NCBI GenBank assembly: GCA_902760965.1
Contig: CACWIN010000005.1
Location: 26,018-90,017 of the forward strand
DNA length: 64,000 nucleotides
Reading direction: 5' to 3'
Origin: an uncultured Bacteroidales bacterium
GTDB taxonomy: Bacteria > Bacteroidota > Bacteroidia > Bacteroidales > Bacteroidaceae
In this document: in pieces, positions 27,517 to 36,337 of the stretch
Layout: the number at the start of each line of letters is the position of its first letter
How positions within the stretch are numbered: the stretch's first letter is position 1
The notes under the pieces: model-generated
Seen by the model: the letters and a program-made list of their open reading frames with translations, nothing else
Told to the model about the DNA's origin: nothing
The model's database searches: none
Position numbers and translations under genes: made by a program

Positions 27517-29340
27517 ATGGACATGAGTAATCTCAAAAAAACCATATCGGTGGTATTGGTGACCCTGCTGTTCTCCGTTCAGGCCAGCGCTCAGGAATAC
27601 TTTATGCACACCGTTTCAAAAGGACAGGGACTATATTCCATTTCAAGGATGTACGGAGTGACCGAGGATGAAATCATAAAACTCAATCCCGGCAGCGAGA
27701 AAGTGATCAAAGCCGGCGAGCAGCTTAAGATCCCCAACAGACAGCAACCCAGCACCGGACATTTCCATACCATCCAGAAAGGCGAGACGCTTTACCGCCT
27801 CTCTGTGGAGAACAGGGTCTCCGTTAAGGAGATTTGCGATGCCAACCCCGGACTGTCGGCCGATAACTTCAAGATAGGACAGGTAATTACCATTCCCGCT
27901 GTGTCCGACGAAGACCCCCTGGCATCAACTTTTGAATCGGCCGGAGCGCAAGTATCAATCAAGACCATCAAGGATGTTGAATTGCTTGCACAGGACACCT
28001 CAAAATACAAACTTGTCCACACCGTAGCCCGCAGGGAAACAATATACAAGCTGTGCCGCATGTATGACATTTCCCAGACCGAATTCCTGGATGCCAACCC
28101 GGAATACCGTTACACCAAACTGCGCCGCGGGGCACAGGTAAACATTCCTTATTCCGCAAAGGAACTTGAAGAGCGCAACAGCAAGCGGCAGGCTGCCATT
28201 TCCAGGATAGAATCAATTCCTAACCAGGAGCTGTTCAAGATGAACGAGTCCAGACAGGTTCCCACCAGGAACTATGTGAATGCGGCCCTTATCCTCCCTC
28301 TTTCGCTCGAGGATTCCGCCACGACTGACCAAAAGAAGATGATTGAGTTCTATCAGGGAATGTTGCTGGCTCTTGACAAGCTCAAGAACGAACGGATATC
28401 CGTAAACCTTAAACTGATAGACTCAAAGGACGAGAAACACTCTCTTGCCCAGCTGTTTGAAAGCGGACAGCTTGACAGCATGGATGTGGTTTTCGGCCCA
28501 AAATGGAACAACCATATCAAGCAGGCCGCAGCATGGTCAACAAAGAACCATATTCCATTGGTACTGCCCTTGAATTCAAATGCCGATGACGTTTGGAACA
28601 ATCCTTATGTATATCAGCTAAATACCCCTCAGTCATATTTTTATGACGAGATTTACGACCATTTCTTCAAGCAGTTCACCAACCCCAACATAATTCTTCT
28701 TGATGCCGATGAATTCAAGCGGAACGATTTTATAGACGGTCTTAAAAGGAAACTTGACGAACGCAGCATTTCATACACCACAGTGCCTGTTGACACTGCG
28801 GCACAACCGTTGCTTGACCTGCTTGTTGCCGGAAAACAGAACATTTTTATAATAAACTCCGAATCAAGCGGACCGCTCACGTCCATGCTTCCCGTTCTGC
28901 AGATTATCAACAGGACCAAGGACCCCGATATTGAGACACATCTGTTCGGCTATCCCGAATATCAGATCTATGCATCGGACCATCTGGATGAGATGTACGA
29001 GGTTGACACATGGTTCTACAGTTGGTTCTACACCAACAATATGCTTCAGGAATCAATTGACTTTGGAACATCTTTCCGCAGGGCATTCAGCCGCCAGATG
29101 CTTATGAGCTACCCAAGTTTTGCATCATACGGATATGATACGGGTTATTACTTCCTTAAGGCCATATCCAAATACGGCAAGGATTTTGACCAGCATCTGA
29201 ATAGTTTTGAAACAAGACCCGTTCAGATGGGATTCAAGCTTGAGCGTGTAAACAACTGGGGCGGATTCATAAACCGCAAAGTATTCTTTGTACACTTCTC
29301 CAACGACTATAAAGTCCAAAAGATTGACTTTGATAAATGA
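27517..29340 (+). CDS. LysM-repeat protein with periplasmic-binding-protein-like domain
   Basis: 607 residues: signal peptide ending SVQASAQ (about residue 26), three LysM modules (HTVSKGQGLYSISRMYGVTE, HTIQKGETLYRLSVENRVSV, HTVARRETIYKLCRMYDISQ, between about 28 and 215) that bind peptidoglycan, and a C-terminal region (about 265-600) resembling type I periplasmic binding proteins (AALILPLSLEDS, VFGPKWNNHIKQAAAW, HLFGYPEYQIY). A cell-wall-anchored sensor or assembly factor is likely, not a transporter component: no ABC genes are near. A 4-nt overlap couples it to the outer-membrane barrel downstream. Confidence 0.8.
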   Translation: MDMSNLKKTISVVLVTLLFSVQASAQEYFMHTVSKGQGLYSISRMYGVTEDEIIKLNPGSEKVIKAGEQLKIPNRQQPSTGHFHTIQKGETLYRLSVENRVSVKEICDANPGLSADNFKIGQVITIPAVSDEDPLASTFESAGAQVSIKTIKDVELLAQDTSKYKLVHTVARRETIYKLCRMYDISQTEFLDANPEYRYTKLRRGAQVNIPYSAKELEERNSKRQAAISRIESIPNQELFKMNESRQVPTRNYVNAALILPLSLEDSATTDQKKMIEFYQGMLLALDKLKNERISVNLKLIDSKDEKHSLAQLFESGQLDSMDVVFGPKWNNHIKQAAAWSTKNHIPLVLPLNSNADDVWNNPYVYQLNTPQSYFYDEIYDHFFKQFTNPNIILLDADEFKRNDFIDGLKRKLDERSISYTTVPVDTAAQPLLDLLVAGKQNIFIINSESSGPLTSMLPVLQIINRTKDPDIETHLFGYPEYQIYASDHLDEMYEVDTWFYSWFYTNNMLQESIDFGTSFRRAFSRQMLMSYPSFASYGYDTGYYFLKAISKYGKDFDQHLNSFETRPVQMGFKLERVNNWGGFINRKVFFVHFSNDYKVQKIDFDK

Positions 29341-30029
29341 AACGTCTGCTCATCACATTCTTATCAATAGCACTGGCCTTTACAGCTGCAACAGCTCAGG
29401 TAGGTGATTCACGCAACAGACTCTCCGTTGGCTTTAGCGGCGGCATGGGAACCAGCAGAATATCATTTATCCCCACAATCAAGCAAACAACCAGTCTGGG
29501 CCCCACATTCGGAGTCAGCGTACGCCATATTTCGGAAAAGTATTTCTTTCTGATTTGCGGCACCCAGGTTGAATGCAACTTTGCCTCACGCGGCTGGACC
29601 GAATTGATTGATGACGGTTCGGGCAACGAATACACCCGTGTTGCAAACTATATAGAGGTGCCGTTTCTGGCACATCTGGGATTTGGACGTGAATACCGCG
29701 GATTTCACGGATACATAAACCTGGGACCTCAGGTTGGATATCTTCTCAATGAAAAGGAGATATACGGCGGAAAGGAGCCGTGGGATATCAGCAATCGTCC
29801 CAACCAGGTAACAGAACAATACGGCAAGGATATAGAAAACAAACTTGACTACGGTATAACCGGCAGCGTTGGACTGGAAATCCTTACCGGATCAGGTAAT
29901 TTTGGAATAGAGGGCCGATACTATTTTGGACTCGGCAACATATACGGCATTACCAAGAAGGATTATTTTGCCCGATGCGCAAACAGTACAATCTCTGTTC
30001 GCCTCACCTACTCCTTTACGCTATTCTAG
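29337..30029 (+). CDS. Outer-membrane beta-barrel protein (PorT-like)
   Basis: 230 residues with a signal peptide (MKRLLITFLSIALAFTAATAQ) and alternating amphipathic strands typical of an 8-10-strand barrel, ending RLTYSFTLF with the C-terminal Phe used by the BAM complex. Best read as an outer-membrane beta-barrel of the PorT-like family; the PorT role in type IX secretion is not shown. Coupled (ATGA) with the LysM protein, suggesting that both span the peptidoglycan-outer membrane interface. Convergent with the DUF4293 gene, overlapping by 4 nt. Confidence 0.75.
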   Translation: MKRLLITFLSIALAFTAATAQVGDSRNRLSVGFSGGMGTSRISFIPTIKQTTSLGPTFGVSVRHISEKYFFLICGTQVECNFASRGWTELIDDGSGNEYTRVANYIEVPFLAHLGFGREYRGFHGYINLGPQVGYLLNEKEIYGGKEPWDISNRPNQVTEQYGKDIENKLDYGITGSVGLEILTGSGNFGIEGRYYFGLGNIYGITKKDYFARCANSTISVRLTYSFTLF

Positions 30030-30499
30030 TCTCTAAGACGGAATCCGCTGGCACGGGCAATGATCTGGGCCTCAGCCTTTGACACACCGTGAATGGTCAT
30101 ATATTCCAGAATAAGGCCGATAAGCGGAAACGAAGCCCCTATCTCGGGACCGAACGATGCCTCACCCTTCATTAGCAGCACATACGCCACAAGCAGGATG
30201 TAGTAGCCCACGGTAAGCAGCATCATGAATACCAGCAGTCTTTTCTGGAGTACAAAATTCCTGAAACCGGAAAGCAGCAGTTCAAACACTCCCACTCCAA
30301 GAATGACTATCAGGATAACACCCAGACCCCACATGGCACCGCAGCTGTCACCCTCAATAAAGTTCAGACGGAAATTGGTGAGTTGTGCCGATGCACCCTG
30401 CGCATCGACCAGCTGTCCAAGCGGAAGAAGAAGGCCGGCAAACATCAGTACACAGATGAGAGCCAGCCATACTTGATGGAGGTAGAATTCTATCTTCAT
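30026..30499 (-). CDS. DUF4293 family membrane protein
   Basis: 157 residues, four predicted membrane helices (about 9-29, 58-78, 86-106, 124-140) and a short cytoplasmic tail GVSKAEAQIIARASGFRLRD that matches the conserved end of DUF4293 proteins. Function unknown. In Bacteroidota this gene usually follows rpoZ and bamD as it does here, 27 bp after rpoZ. Confidence 0.75.
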   Translation of the reverse strand: MKIEFYLHQVWLALICVLMFAGLLLPLGQLVDAQGASAQLTNFRLNFIEGDSCGAMWGLGVILIVILGVGVFELLLSGFRNFVLQKRLLVFMMLLTVGYYILLVAYVLLMKGEASFGPEIGASFPLIGLILEYMTIHGVSKAEAQIIARASGFRLRD

Positions 30500-30526
30500 A
30501 AAAAAGCATCCAGCCTTTTGCCGGAA

Positions 30527-30859
30527 TCAGAAATTCTCTTTATCCTTGGCAGGATTGCGGAAATAGATCTTACCCTCCTCAAACTCCTGAGCAGCAATCA
30601 ATGTAGGTTTGGGAAGACGCTCATAATAGCGTGAAATCTCAATCTGCTCCCTGTTCTCAAACATCTCCTCAAGATTATCGGTTGTTGAACTGAACTCCTC
30701 AAGTTTTGATTTGAGCTCATTCTTCATTTCAACGGAGATCTGATTGGCACGTTTGCCCATGATTACAACACTCTCATAAATGTTGTTGGTGTCCTTTACA
30801 AAATCGACCAGGTCACGGGTTACGGTGTTGGTCGGAGCATTTGTCTTCTTGAAATCCAT
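30527..30859 (-). CDS. rpoZ: RNA polymerase omega/Rpb6-like subunit
   Basis: 110 residues, matching the Bacteroidota omega-like protein: TRDLVDFVKDTNNIYESVVIMGKRANQISVEMKNEL is the Rpb6/omega core with the R-A-N-Q-I segment that touches the beta-prime subunit, followed by a Bacteroidota-specific tail ending in EEGKIYFRNPAKDKE. Supports RNA polymerase assembly. It begins one base after the bamD stop (30861), so the two are translated together. Confidence 0.88.
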   Translation of the reverse strand: MDFKKTNAPTNTVTRDLVDFVKDTNNIYESVVIMGKRANQISVEMKNELKSKLEEFSSTTDNLEEMFENREQIEISRYYERLPKPTLIAAQEFEEGKIYFRNPAKDKENF

Positions 30860-30860
30860 G

Positions 30861-31697
30861 TTACTCTTCTTCTATTATTTGATTCTTGTTTCCTAAATTC
30901 TTTGTGGAGATACGCAAAATCTTTTCGGCCTCCTTAATATGTGAACTTTCAGGAAATTCATTCTTGAAAGCGTAATATTCATCAATTGCATCCCTGTATC
31001 GGTCATCCCTCTTGTCAATCACACTCTCCTGAGCCATTTGGAATTTGGCCTTCAGCACCAAAAAGGAAAGATCCTCACGATACTTTGTATACGGGTAATC
31101 CCTGAGAGCGTTCTGGGCAACTATTATGCATGACCTGTAATTGTTGCCCATGTAATTACCCATATTGAAATACAGTTCTGCAGAGCGCTTTTCCTTTTCA
31201 ACCAGACGGTCATACATAGTGTATATCATCTGTTCGGCCTCCGGACGGTACTTGCTGTCGGGATATGTCTCAACAAAGCGCTGCAACTGCAGGATTGCAT
31301 TACCGGTACTGGTAGCGTCAAGCCTGGGATCGGGAGTATCAAGGAACAGGCTCTTTCCGGACCAGAACAGACAATTCTCCGAATATGTACTGTGCGGGAA
31401 AGACCTGTAACATGCCATGTAATACTGCGATGCTGACAGATAATCGTTAATATTATAGTAGCATGTTGCCAGCAGATACATAGACTCCTCGGCCTGAGCG
31501 GTTCCACGCTGATAAGCAACGCACTCCTCAAGAACTGAACTGCACGTTGTAAAGCGGCCTTCGGCGAACTGTGCTTTTGCAAGGCTGTATTTGGTATTGT
31601 AATCCGATGCCTTCAGGATCTTGTTATAGCCCGAACAGCCCGTCAATACAGCCACCGCCACAGTCAGAATGCCTATTTTCAATGCAGTCTTGTTCAT
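30861..31697 (-). CDS. bamD: Outer-membrane protein assembly factor BamD
   Basis: Lipoprotein of the BAM complex. A signal peptide ends in the lipobox LTGC, then SGYNKILKASDYNTKYSLAKAQF opens a series of five TPR-like helical repeats (to about 265) with typical YNINDYLSASQYYMACYRSFP and YPDSKYRPEAEQMI motifs. 278 residues is the usual size. The start is the ATG at 31697; an in-frame TTG five codons earlier sits next to the TAATTTTG -7 box (31717-31724). Heads the bamD-rpoZ-DUF4293 operon. Confidence 0.9.
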   Translation of the reverse strand: MNKTALKIGILTVAVAVLTGCSGYNKILKASDYNTKYSLAKAQFAEGRFTTCSSVLEECVAYQRGTAQAEESMYLLATCYYNINDYLSASQYYMACYRSFPHSTYSENCLFWSGKSLFLDTPDPRLDATSTGNAILQLQRFVETYPDSKYRPEAEQMIYTMYDRLVEKEKRSAELYFNMGNYMGNNYRSCIIVAQNALRDYPYTKYREDLSFLVLKAKFQMAQESVIDKRDDRYRDAIDEYYAFKNEFPESSHIKEAEKILRISTKNLGNKNQIIEEE

Positions 31698-31768
31698 CAA
31701 ACCGTTTTTCAACCCGCAAAATTACTCTTTTTGGGTGAATAGAACAAGTAAGGAGCAGTTATTTAATA

Positions 31769-33394
31769 TTATTTACGTATGCGCAGGATATCGCCGTTGT
31801 CACGTACAACATTCTCTTTCCATTTGTCGGAATAGTCTTCCCATATAGGATATTCGGGAATCCGGTCATCATAACCATTGGTCACAAATGATCCGTCCTT
31901 ATTCTGGCGCTTAATATTTCCGTCAATATATTTTACCAACAAATACTTATCAAGGTCCTGCCATCTCCTAAACAGGGCGACGGCATTGTCAACACCAAAT
32001 GACGACAAAGTCTGCTCTGGCTCCAGGTCACTCATTGAATCCACCTTAAGGATCATATCGTTTTCATATTCGTCTATAATGTCGCGCACCTCGGCTCCTA
32101 TCTTGTCATAACGCAGGTACGCAAACTGAGCTATGCGGCTCACAATCCAGAACATTGATGTCTCGGAATACTCCAAAAGCGAGCCATTATCCTCCTTAAG
32201 ACATTCAGGAACGCTGTTTGTACAACTAAAGAAAGGCATAAGAGGTGATGTGCCGGCATCGTCAACGCCAAACCAGAAAACTCCGTACTTACGGCCGGGA
32301 CGAGATTGTGCCACATACCACCAGCCGGTCTGCTGAGTTGCTATAGCACGCTCATTCAAATACTCCCAACCCTGATATTCATACTCCATGGGACGCCAGC
32401 GGTAAGGCAGATGACTGCCGCCGGCACCTATGTCGGTTGTCATGTCCAAGGGGGTACCTTCATAATGGTCACGCATCATGTCTGCCAGATCTTTTGTTGA
32501 AATTTTTCTGTTTGGTTCAACATAGAGCGGCATATGTTTTTTAAGGTCATAACCCATGGCGTAATCCAGATATTCATCCATTCCGTCGGCAAAACGGTTA
32601 AAATATGACCACACTCTTGCCTCACATTCGCGGGCACCGCCAAAATCCAAAGGATTGTAAACGTCGCAAAAACTGAACTCCTGGTCCTTTCCGCTAAAGA
32701 TTCCCTGCTCACGGGCATGTTTGATCACATCCTTAGCATATAGACAGTTGTCCGGATCATTAAAGTCAATGGTGGTTATACGGGACTGGTTGGCGTGTCC
32801 TGATATGCAGCCGTCGGGAATACGTTTGGCAACCCACACTGCACCCTTGTTCACATTACGTCCCTTCCTGTCAAACTTAGGATTCTTGCCTATTATGTCC
32901 ATAATCCAGATCTCATTGGGATCACAGAGAGTGAAAGACTCACCTTCGGAAGCGTAACCGTACGCCTGCATCAGGTTGTCAATCAACAGGATCGCCTCCC
33001 TTGCAGTCTTACAGCGCTGCAGAGCGATATGCATCAGCGAACCGTAATCCAATATGGCGGTGGTATCCACAAATTCAAGTCCGCCGAATGTTGTTTCACC
33101 AATGACCAGCTGATGCTCGTTCATATTACCTATCACAGAGTATACATGAGCAGCCTGGGGAATCTCTCCCAGACGTTTTCCCGAATCCCCGTCACGGATC
33201 TCCATCATTGTTCCGGCAGGATAATCAGCAGCCGGCGTATAACGAAGGGCACCGTAAAGCTGGTGTGAATCGGCCGCATATGTACACATGTTGGAACCGT
33301 TGGCCGATGCCCCCTTAGTCACAATCAGATTGGTGCAGGCGTACGCGCCGGCTGTGACTAGCGCTGCTGCAAGAGTTAGAATCAGTTTCTTCAT
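31769..33394 (-). CDS. C69 family dipeptidase, secreted
   Basis: Hydrolyses dipeptides in the periplasm. An N-terminal signal peptide (MKKLILTLAAALVTAGAYA) is followed at once by CTNLIVTKGASANGS, where the first Cys is the N-terminal nucleophile of the family (Ntn hydrolase). Later conserved parts include YAADSHQLYGALRYTPA and IMDIIGKNPKF. 541 residues is full length. Single gene; the 57 bp before bamD (31712-31768) contain the bamD promoter, and the 103 bp upstream contain a long inverted repeat. Confidence 0.9.
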   Translation of the reverse strand: MKKLILTLAAALVTAGAYACTNLIVTKGASANGSNMCTYAADSHQLYGALRYTPAADYPAGTMMEIRDGDSGKRLGEIPQAAHVYSVIGNMNEHQLVIGETTFGGLEFVDTTAILDYGSLMHIALQRCKTAREAILLIDNLMQAYGYASEGESFTLCDPNEIWIMDIIGKNPKFDRKGRNVNKGAVWVAKRIPDGCISGHANQSRITTIDFNDPDNCLYAKDVIKHAREQGIFSGKDQEFSFCDVYNPLDFGGARECEARVWSYFNRFADGMDEYLDYAMGYDLKKHMPLYVEPNRKISTKDLADMMRDHYEGTPLDMTTDIGAGGSHLPYRWRPMEYEYQGWEYLNERAIATQQTGWWYVAQSRPGRKYGVFWFGVDDAGTSPLMPFFSCTNSVPECLKEDNGSLLEYSETSMFWIVSRIAQFAYLRYDKIGAEVRDIIDEYENDMILKVDSMSDLEPEQTLSSFGVDNAVALFRRWQDLDKYLLVKYIDGNIKRQNKDGSFVTNGYDDRIPEYPIWEDYSDKWKENVVRDNGDILRIRK

Positions 33395-33417
33395 TATTAT
33401 TATTTTTTCATAACTAT

Positions 33418-33471
33418 GGCATTGGCATTGGCTTCCATGCGGTGCGTAACTTTAAAGCCAACGCCAATGCC
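33418..33471. repeat. Inverted repeat with GGCATTGGCATTGGCTT arms
   Basis: A 17-nt arm (33418-33434) is matched by AAGCCAACGCCAATGCC (33455-33471) with a single mismatch, forming a hairpin with a 20-nt loop. It is built from TTGGC-like units, as are the repeats at 9928 and 38432. It lies between the C_GCAxxG gene's stop and the C69 dipeptidase start and could end transcription of the former. Confidence 0.6.
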
Positions 33472-33497
33472 AAAGCCAACGTATAACTTGGTTGGGA

Positions 33498-33947
33498 TCA
33501 GCCAAGTCTCCTCGCTATAATCCCCGCTGCAATGGAGCAAAGCTCCCCGCAAGGACGTTTCTTATAGTATTCCGGAGTACGGTCAGACGGAACCGGGGTA
33601 CCCTCTGGTTTGCTAAGCCCCAAAAGCTCACGGCAAATAATGCTGCCGTTCATCTGCTTGAACTCATTTGCCATTTCCTGCACCAGAGCATAGTTTGCAG
33701 TCTTGGCAGCCTTGTCGGTAACATCATTTGCAGGAATCATTGCACCGGCCACCATTGTCATGGCCGATACAGTACCGCAAACCTCACGCATCCGGCCCAT
33801 TCCACCGCCGAATCCGCTGGTCAGCCGGGCTACCTCATCCTCAGGTAGTCCAATCACATCGGCAAACGTCATGGCAACCGCCTGACAGCAGTTGTAACCG
33901 GCCTTGAACAGTTCTCCGGCCTTTTTTTCTCTTTCCTCTACAGTCAT
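33498..33947 (-). CDS. C_GCAxxG_C_C family protein
   Basis: 149 residues, cysteine-rich, soluble. The family's Cys pattern is visible: GYNCCQAV (about 17-24), GGGMGRMREVCGTVSAM (about 47-63) and RPCGELCSIAAGI (131-143). Proteins of this family are small, often near redox genes, and their activity is unknown; a metal or thiol role is a guess. A longer reading frame continues upstream to 34352 but overlaps the next gene and lacks family similarity; the ATG at 33947 matches the family start. Confidence 0.8.
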   Translation of the reverse strand: MTVEEREKKAGELFKAGYNCCQAVAMTFADVIGLPEDEVARLTSGFGGGMGRMREVCGTVSAMTMVAGAMIPANDVTDKAAKTANYALVQEMANEFKQMNGSIICRELLGLSKPEGTPVPSDRTPEYYKKRPCGELCSIAAGIIARRLG

Positions 33948-33981
33948 ATAAATACGAGTAAAATTAATGCAATAAAAGCAG

Positions 33982-35325
33982 TTATGGACAAACGGGCCTA
34001 ACGGTAAACCCAAAGAAGCGTTGATTGTAGTATGGATGGTAGTGAATCGAAATAAAATCGAGACTCCTCGCCATATCCGGTTCATCTGTATCGAGCGTAC
34101 TAGTCCAGTATACAGCATTATTGCCAACTGCTTCAAGATCAGCTCTGAAACGCCAACCGGCAGCAGGGAGAAAGATGGAATGCCCCTTATAATCAGGCTT
34201 CTTACTAGTAATAAGATAGCCGTTAATTCCGTTCTGAGTCTTCCAAGTCCAAGAGCAATTGTTGGTATCACACAACTCTTCCATATCTGAACGAGTAGGC
34301 ATATGCCAACTACCACCCCATTTAACATAGGCCACATCATCATTCTGTTCAAGCGTAGTCTTGTTGTCTACAGTACCATAAGCTTCCCAATAGTTATACT
34401 TAGTCAAACTATCGAATGAATTGTTGCAGAACGTGTAAGTGGACCAGTGATAATAAGACTTGGTTTCTGTTTCACCCCAGGCATAATAATCACCGTATTT
34501 CCACGGGTATGATGCACCAACATTACAAGAAGCCCACTTGACACTAAGGCCTAAATCTACCATCTCAGGCCCATTCCACCCAAACTTGAATGATTTGACA
34601 TCGCCATAATTACTTATTTTATCCAACTTGAAGAATGTACGATAGTAATAGATTGTATCATAATCATATTCAAACTGATAAAGTGTACAAATGACCGAAT
34701 CATTTTCCAAATTATCTGACGTTTTATCGGGATTGAGAATGAAAGTAGAATTAGGTTCAAAACTATCACTTTTTGAGCATTCAACACCATAATAACCATA
34801 ATGGTAATATCCATCTAAGTCCTTGACAATATTTCCCTTGTTATTTATTAATCCCTTAAAAGTCACTCCACCGGCATCATTAAGAACTGCATCTAACGTT
34901 GTTACGGTTGGTGGGGACCATTCGAATGTAAAGGATTTAATATCACTATAAATAGCTTTTCCTTTGTAAAAACAACATACTCTATAATAGTATTCTTCTC
35001 CGGGATGTATACCAAATACTATTGTTGAAAATGTATCTTCTGAACAACTCATGTCAAGCTTCTTTTTATTGGGAGGCAGAAAACCAAAAACAGATAAAGT
35101 AGAATCTGTTGAAAAAGCCATACCATATTCAAAATTTCCATCAATGTCCTTAAGACCACTTATCTGACCAGATAATGTAGCAAAAAGATATGGGCCCTTG
35201 ACTGCACTAAGTGTGACAGCTTGTATACTACTCTCCTTTTGTTTCTCATCATCTGAATTATCACAAGACAGGATAATTAATAAAAGAGCAATGATTACCG
35301 ATATATAATCAATAACACGTTTCAT
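33982..35325 (-). CDS. FISUMP-like lipoprotein of unknown function
   Basis: 447 residues with a lipoprotein signal (LLLIILSCDNSDDEKQ). The N-terminal 250 residues look like two or three fibronectin-like or Ig-like repeats (VTLSAVKGPYLFATLSG; VTTLDAVLNDAGGVTFKGL), and the C-terminal 190 residues carry the FISUMP-like pattern VDLGLSVKWASCNVGASYPW, YYAWGETETK and GYLITSKKPDYKGHSIFLP. Probably a surface-exposed, lipid-anchored protein. Its bases are clearly richer in A and T than those of its flanks, suggesting more recent arrival. No terminator was identified after it. Confidence 0.7.
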   Translation of the reverse strand: MKRVIDYISVIIALLLIILSCDNSDDEKQKESSIQAVTLSAVKGPYLFATLSGQISGLKDIDGNFEYGMAFSTDSTLSVFGFLPPNKKKLDMSCSEDTFSTIVFGIHPGEEYYYRVCCFYKGKAIYSDIKSFTFEWSPPTVTTLDAVLNDAGGVTFKGLINNKGNIVKDLDGYYHYGYYGVECSKSDSFEPNSTFILNPDKTSDNLENDSVICTLYQFEYDYDTIYYYRTFFKLDKISNYGDVKSFKFGWNGPEMVDLGLSVKWASCNVGASYPWKYGDYYAWGETETKSYYHWSTYTFCNNSFDSLTKYNYWEAYGTVDNKTTLEQNDDVAYVKWGGSWHMPTRSDMEELCDTNNCSWTWKTQNGINGYLITSKKPDYKGHSIFLPAAGWRFRADLEAVGNNAVYWTSTLDTDEPDMARSLDFISIHYHPYYNQRFFGFTVRPVCP

Positions 35326-35400
35326 AACTATTTGTTTGAATCATACAAAGTTAAGACAAACCATTCTAATAGCATTCCATACTTAGACTTTTTTATTCAT

Positions 35401-35431
35401 TTTGTTTTGTTGGTGAAATACTCTATTTTTG
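35401..35431 (+). promoter_or_regulatory. Promoter of the AbiE-type pair
   Basis: TTTG (35401-35404), 19 nt, TATTTTTG (35424-35431), about 20 nt before the ATG at 35451. Good consensus match and spacing. Confidence 0.55.
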
Positions 35432-35450
35432 TAAGATAAACAATAAGTCG

Positions 35451-35756
35451 ATGTCAGCAGAGTCCTACATAGAGAAATTATCCGATGTCCTGTTCTGGGA
35501 TATGGACAAATCGCTTGTGGATGTGGAAGCACATTCTGCAGGTCTCATACAACGCGTTTTGGAGTACGGAACGCTCCAAGACTGGCGGCTCACGCGCGAT
35601 TTCTTTGGAATGGATCGTATTGTAAGCGATTGCAAACAATTGCGCACACTTGATCCTATGGCTTTGTCATTCGTCTGTGCTATGTCCGATACCAATAAAG
35701 AAGATTACCGATGCTATCAATTCAAGCAATCACGCCCAACGCTCTGGAACTCCTGA
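35451..35756 (+). CDS. DUF6922-like small protein, probable antitoxin partner of AbiEii-like toxin
   Basis: 101 residues without signal or membrane segment. The sequence MSAESYIEKLSDVLFWDMDKS resembles DUF6922-type proteins that commonly precede AbiEii-like genes in Bacteroidota; the later part QRVLEYGTLQDWRLTRDFFGM could be a helical DNA-binding region. Its end overlaps the toxin-like gene by 46 nt in another frame, a strong sign of coupled translation. Antitoxin role is inferred from arrangement only. Confidence 0.6.
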   Translation: MSAESYIEKLSDVLFWDMDKSLVDVEAHSAGLIQRVLEYGTLQDWRLTRDFFGMDRIVSDCKQLRTLDPMALSFVCAMSDTNKEDYRCYQFKQSRPTLWNS

Positions 35757-36328
35757 AAACATTGTCGGCAAGACCGGAACTGAATGAATTGAGGTTGGTT
35801 GGAGGAACCAGCCTTGCTCTGCAGTACGGGCACAGGCAATCTGTGGATTTGGATTTCTTCGGTCATCTTAACACTGATCAGGATAAACTAATTGCTATCC
35901 TAAAAGATATAGGTTCTCTTATTGTAACTAATAAGACCCCTAATATTCTGCAAACTATTATCAATAACGTCAAGATCGACTTTGTAGAATACGGCTTTTA
36001 CAAATGGATTGACGAGCCAGTGATAGAAGATGGCTTTTTTCTAGCATCGGACAAAGATATTGCAGCAATGAAAATCAACGCGATTATCGGTCGTGGTTCA
36101 AAAAAGGATTTCATTGACCTGTATGTTTTGCTCCAACATTACAGTCTATCTGATATTCTATGTTTTTACAAACTCAAATATCCGGAATACTCAGAGTATA
36201 GAGCTCTTTTAAGTCTGACATATTTTGAAGATGCCGAGATGCAGGATATGCCAAAAATGTTTATTAATGATTCATGGGATACCATAAAACGGACTATTAT
36301 TGAATCTGTAAAAAGTTATCAGGAATAG
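35711..36328 (+). CDS. AbiEii/AbiGii-type nucleotidyltransferase toxin-like protein
   Basis: 205 residues. The nucleotidyltransferase core is visible: LRLVGGTSLALQYGHRQSVDLDFF (about 28-51), with GGTSLA and the metal-binding DLD, and DIAAMKINAIIGRGSKKDFIDLYVLL (about 116-141), the conserved helix with K and D typical of AbiEii. Family members transfer nucleotides to tRNA or inhibit growth and can limit phage. Together with the small gene before it this looks like a toxin-antitoxin or abortive-infection pair. AT-rich like the FISUMP gene; ends 9 bp before uvrB. Confidence 0.78.
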   Translation: MLSIQAITPNALELLKTLSARPELNELRLVGGTSLALQYGHRQSVDLDFFGHLNTDQDKLIAILKDIGSLIVTNKTPNILQTIINNVKIDFVEYGFYKWIDEPVIEDGFFLASDKDIAAMKINAIIGRGSKKDFIDLYVLLQHYSLSDILCFYKLKYPEYSEYRALLSLTYFEDAEMQDMPKMFINDSWDTIKRTIIESVKSYQE

Positions 36329-36337
36329 TATCTTCCG

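Noticed and set aside
33948-34352. N-terminal extension of the C_GCAxxG_C_C protein
   Set aside because: It overlaps the FISUMP-like gene on the same strand in another frame and lacks family similarity; the ATG at 33947 matches the family start.
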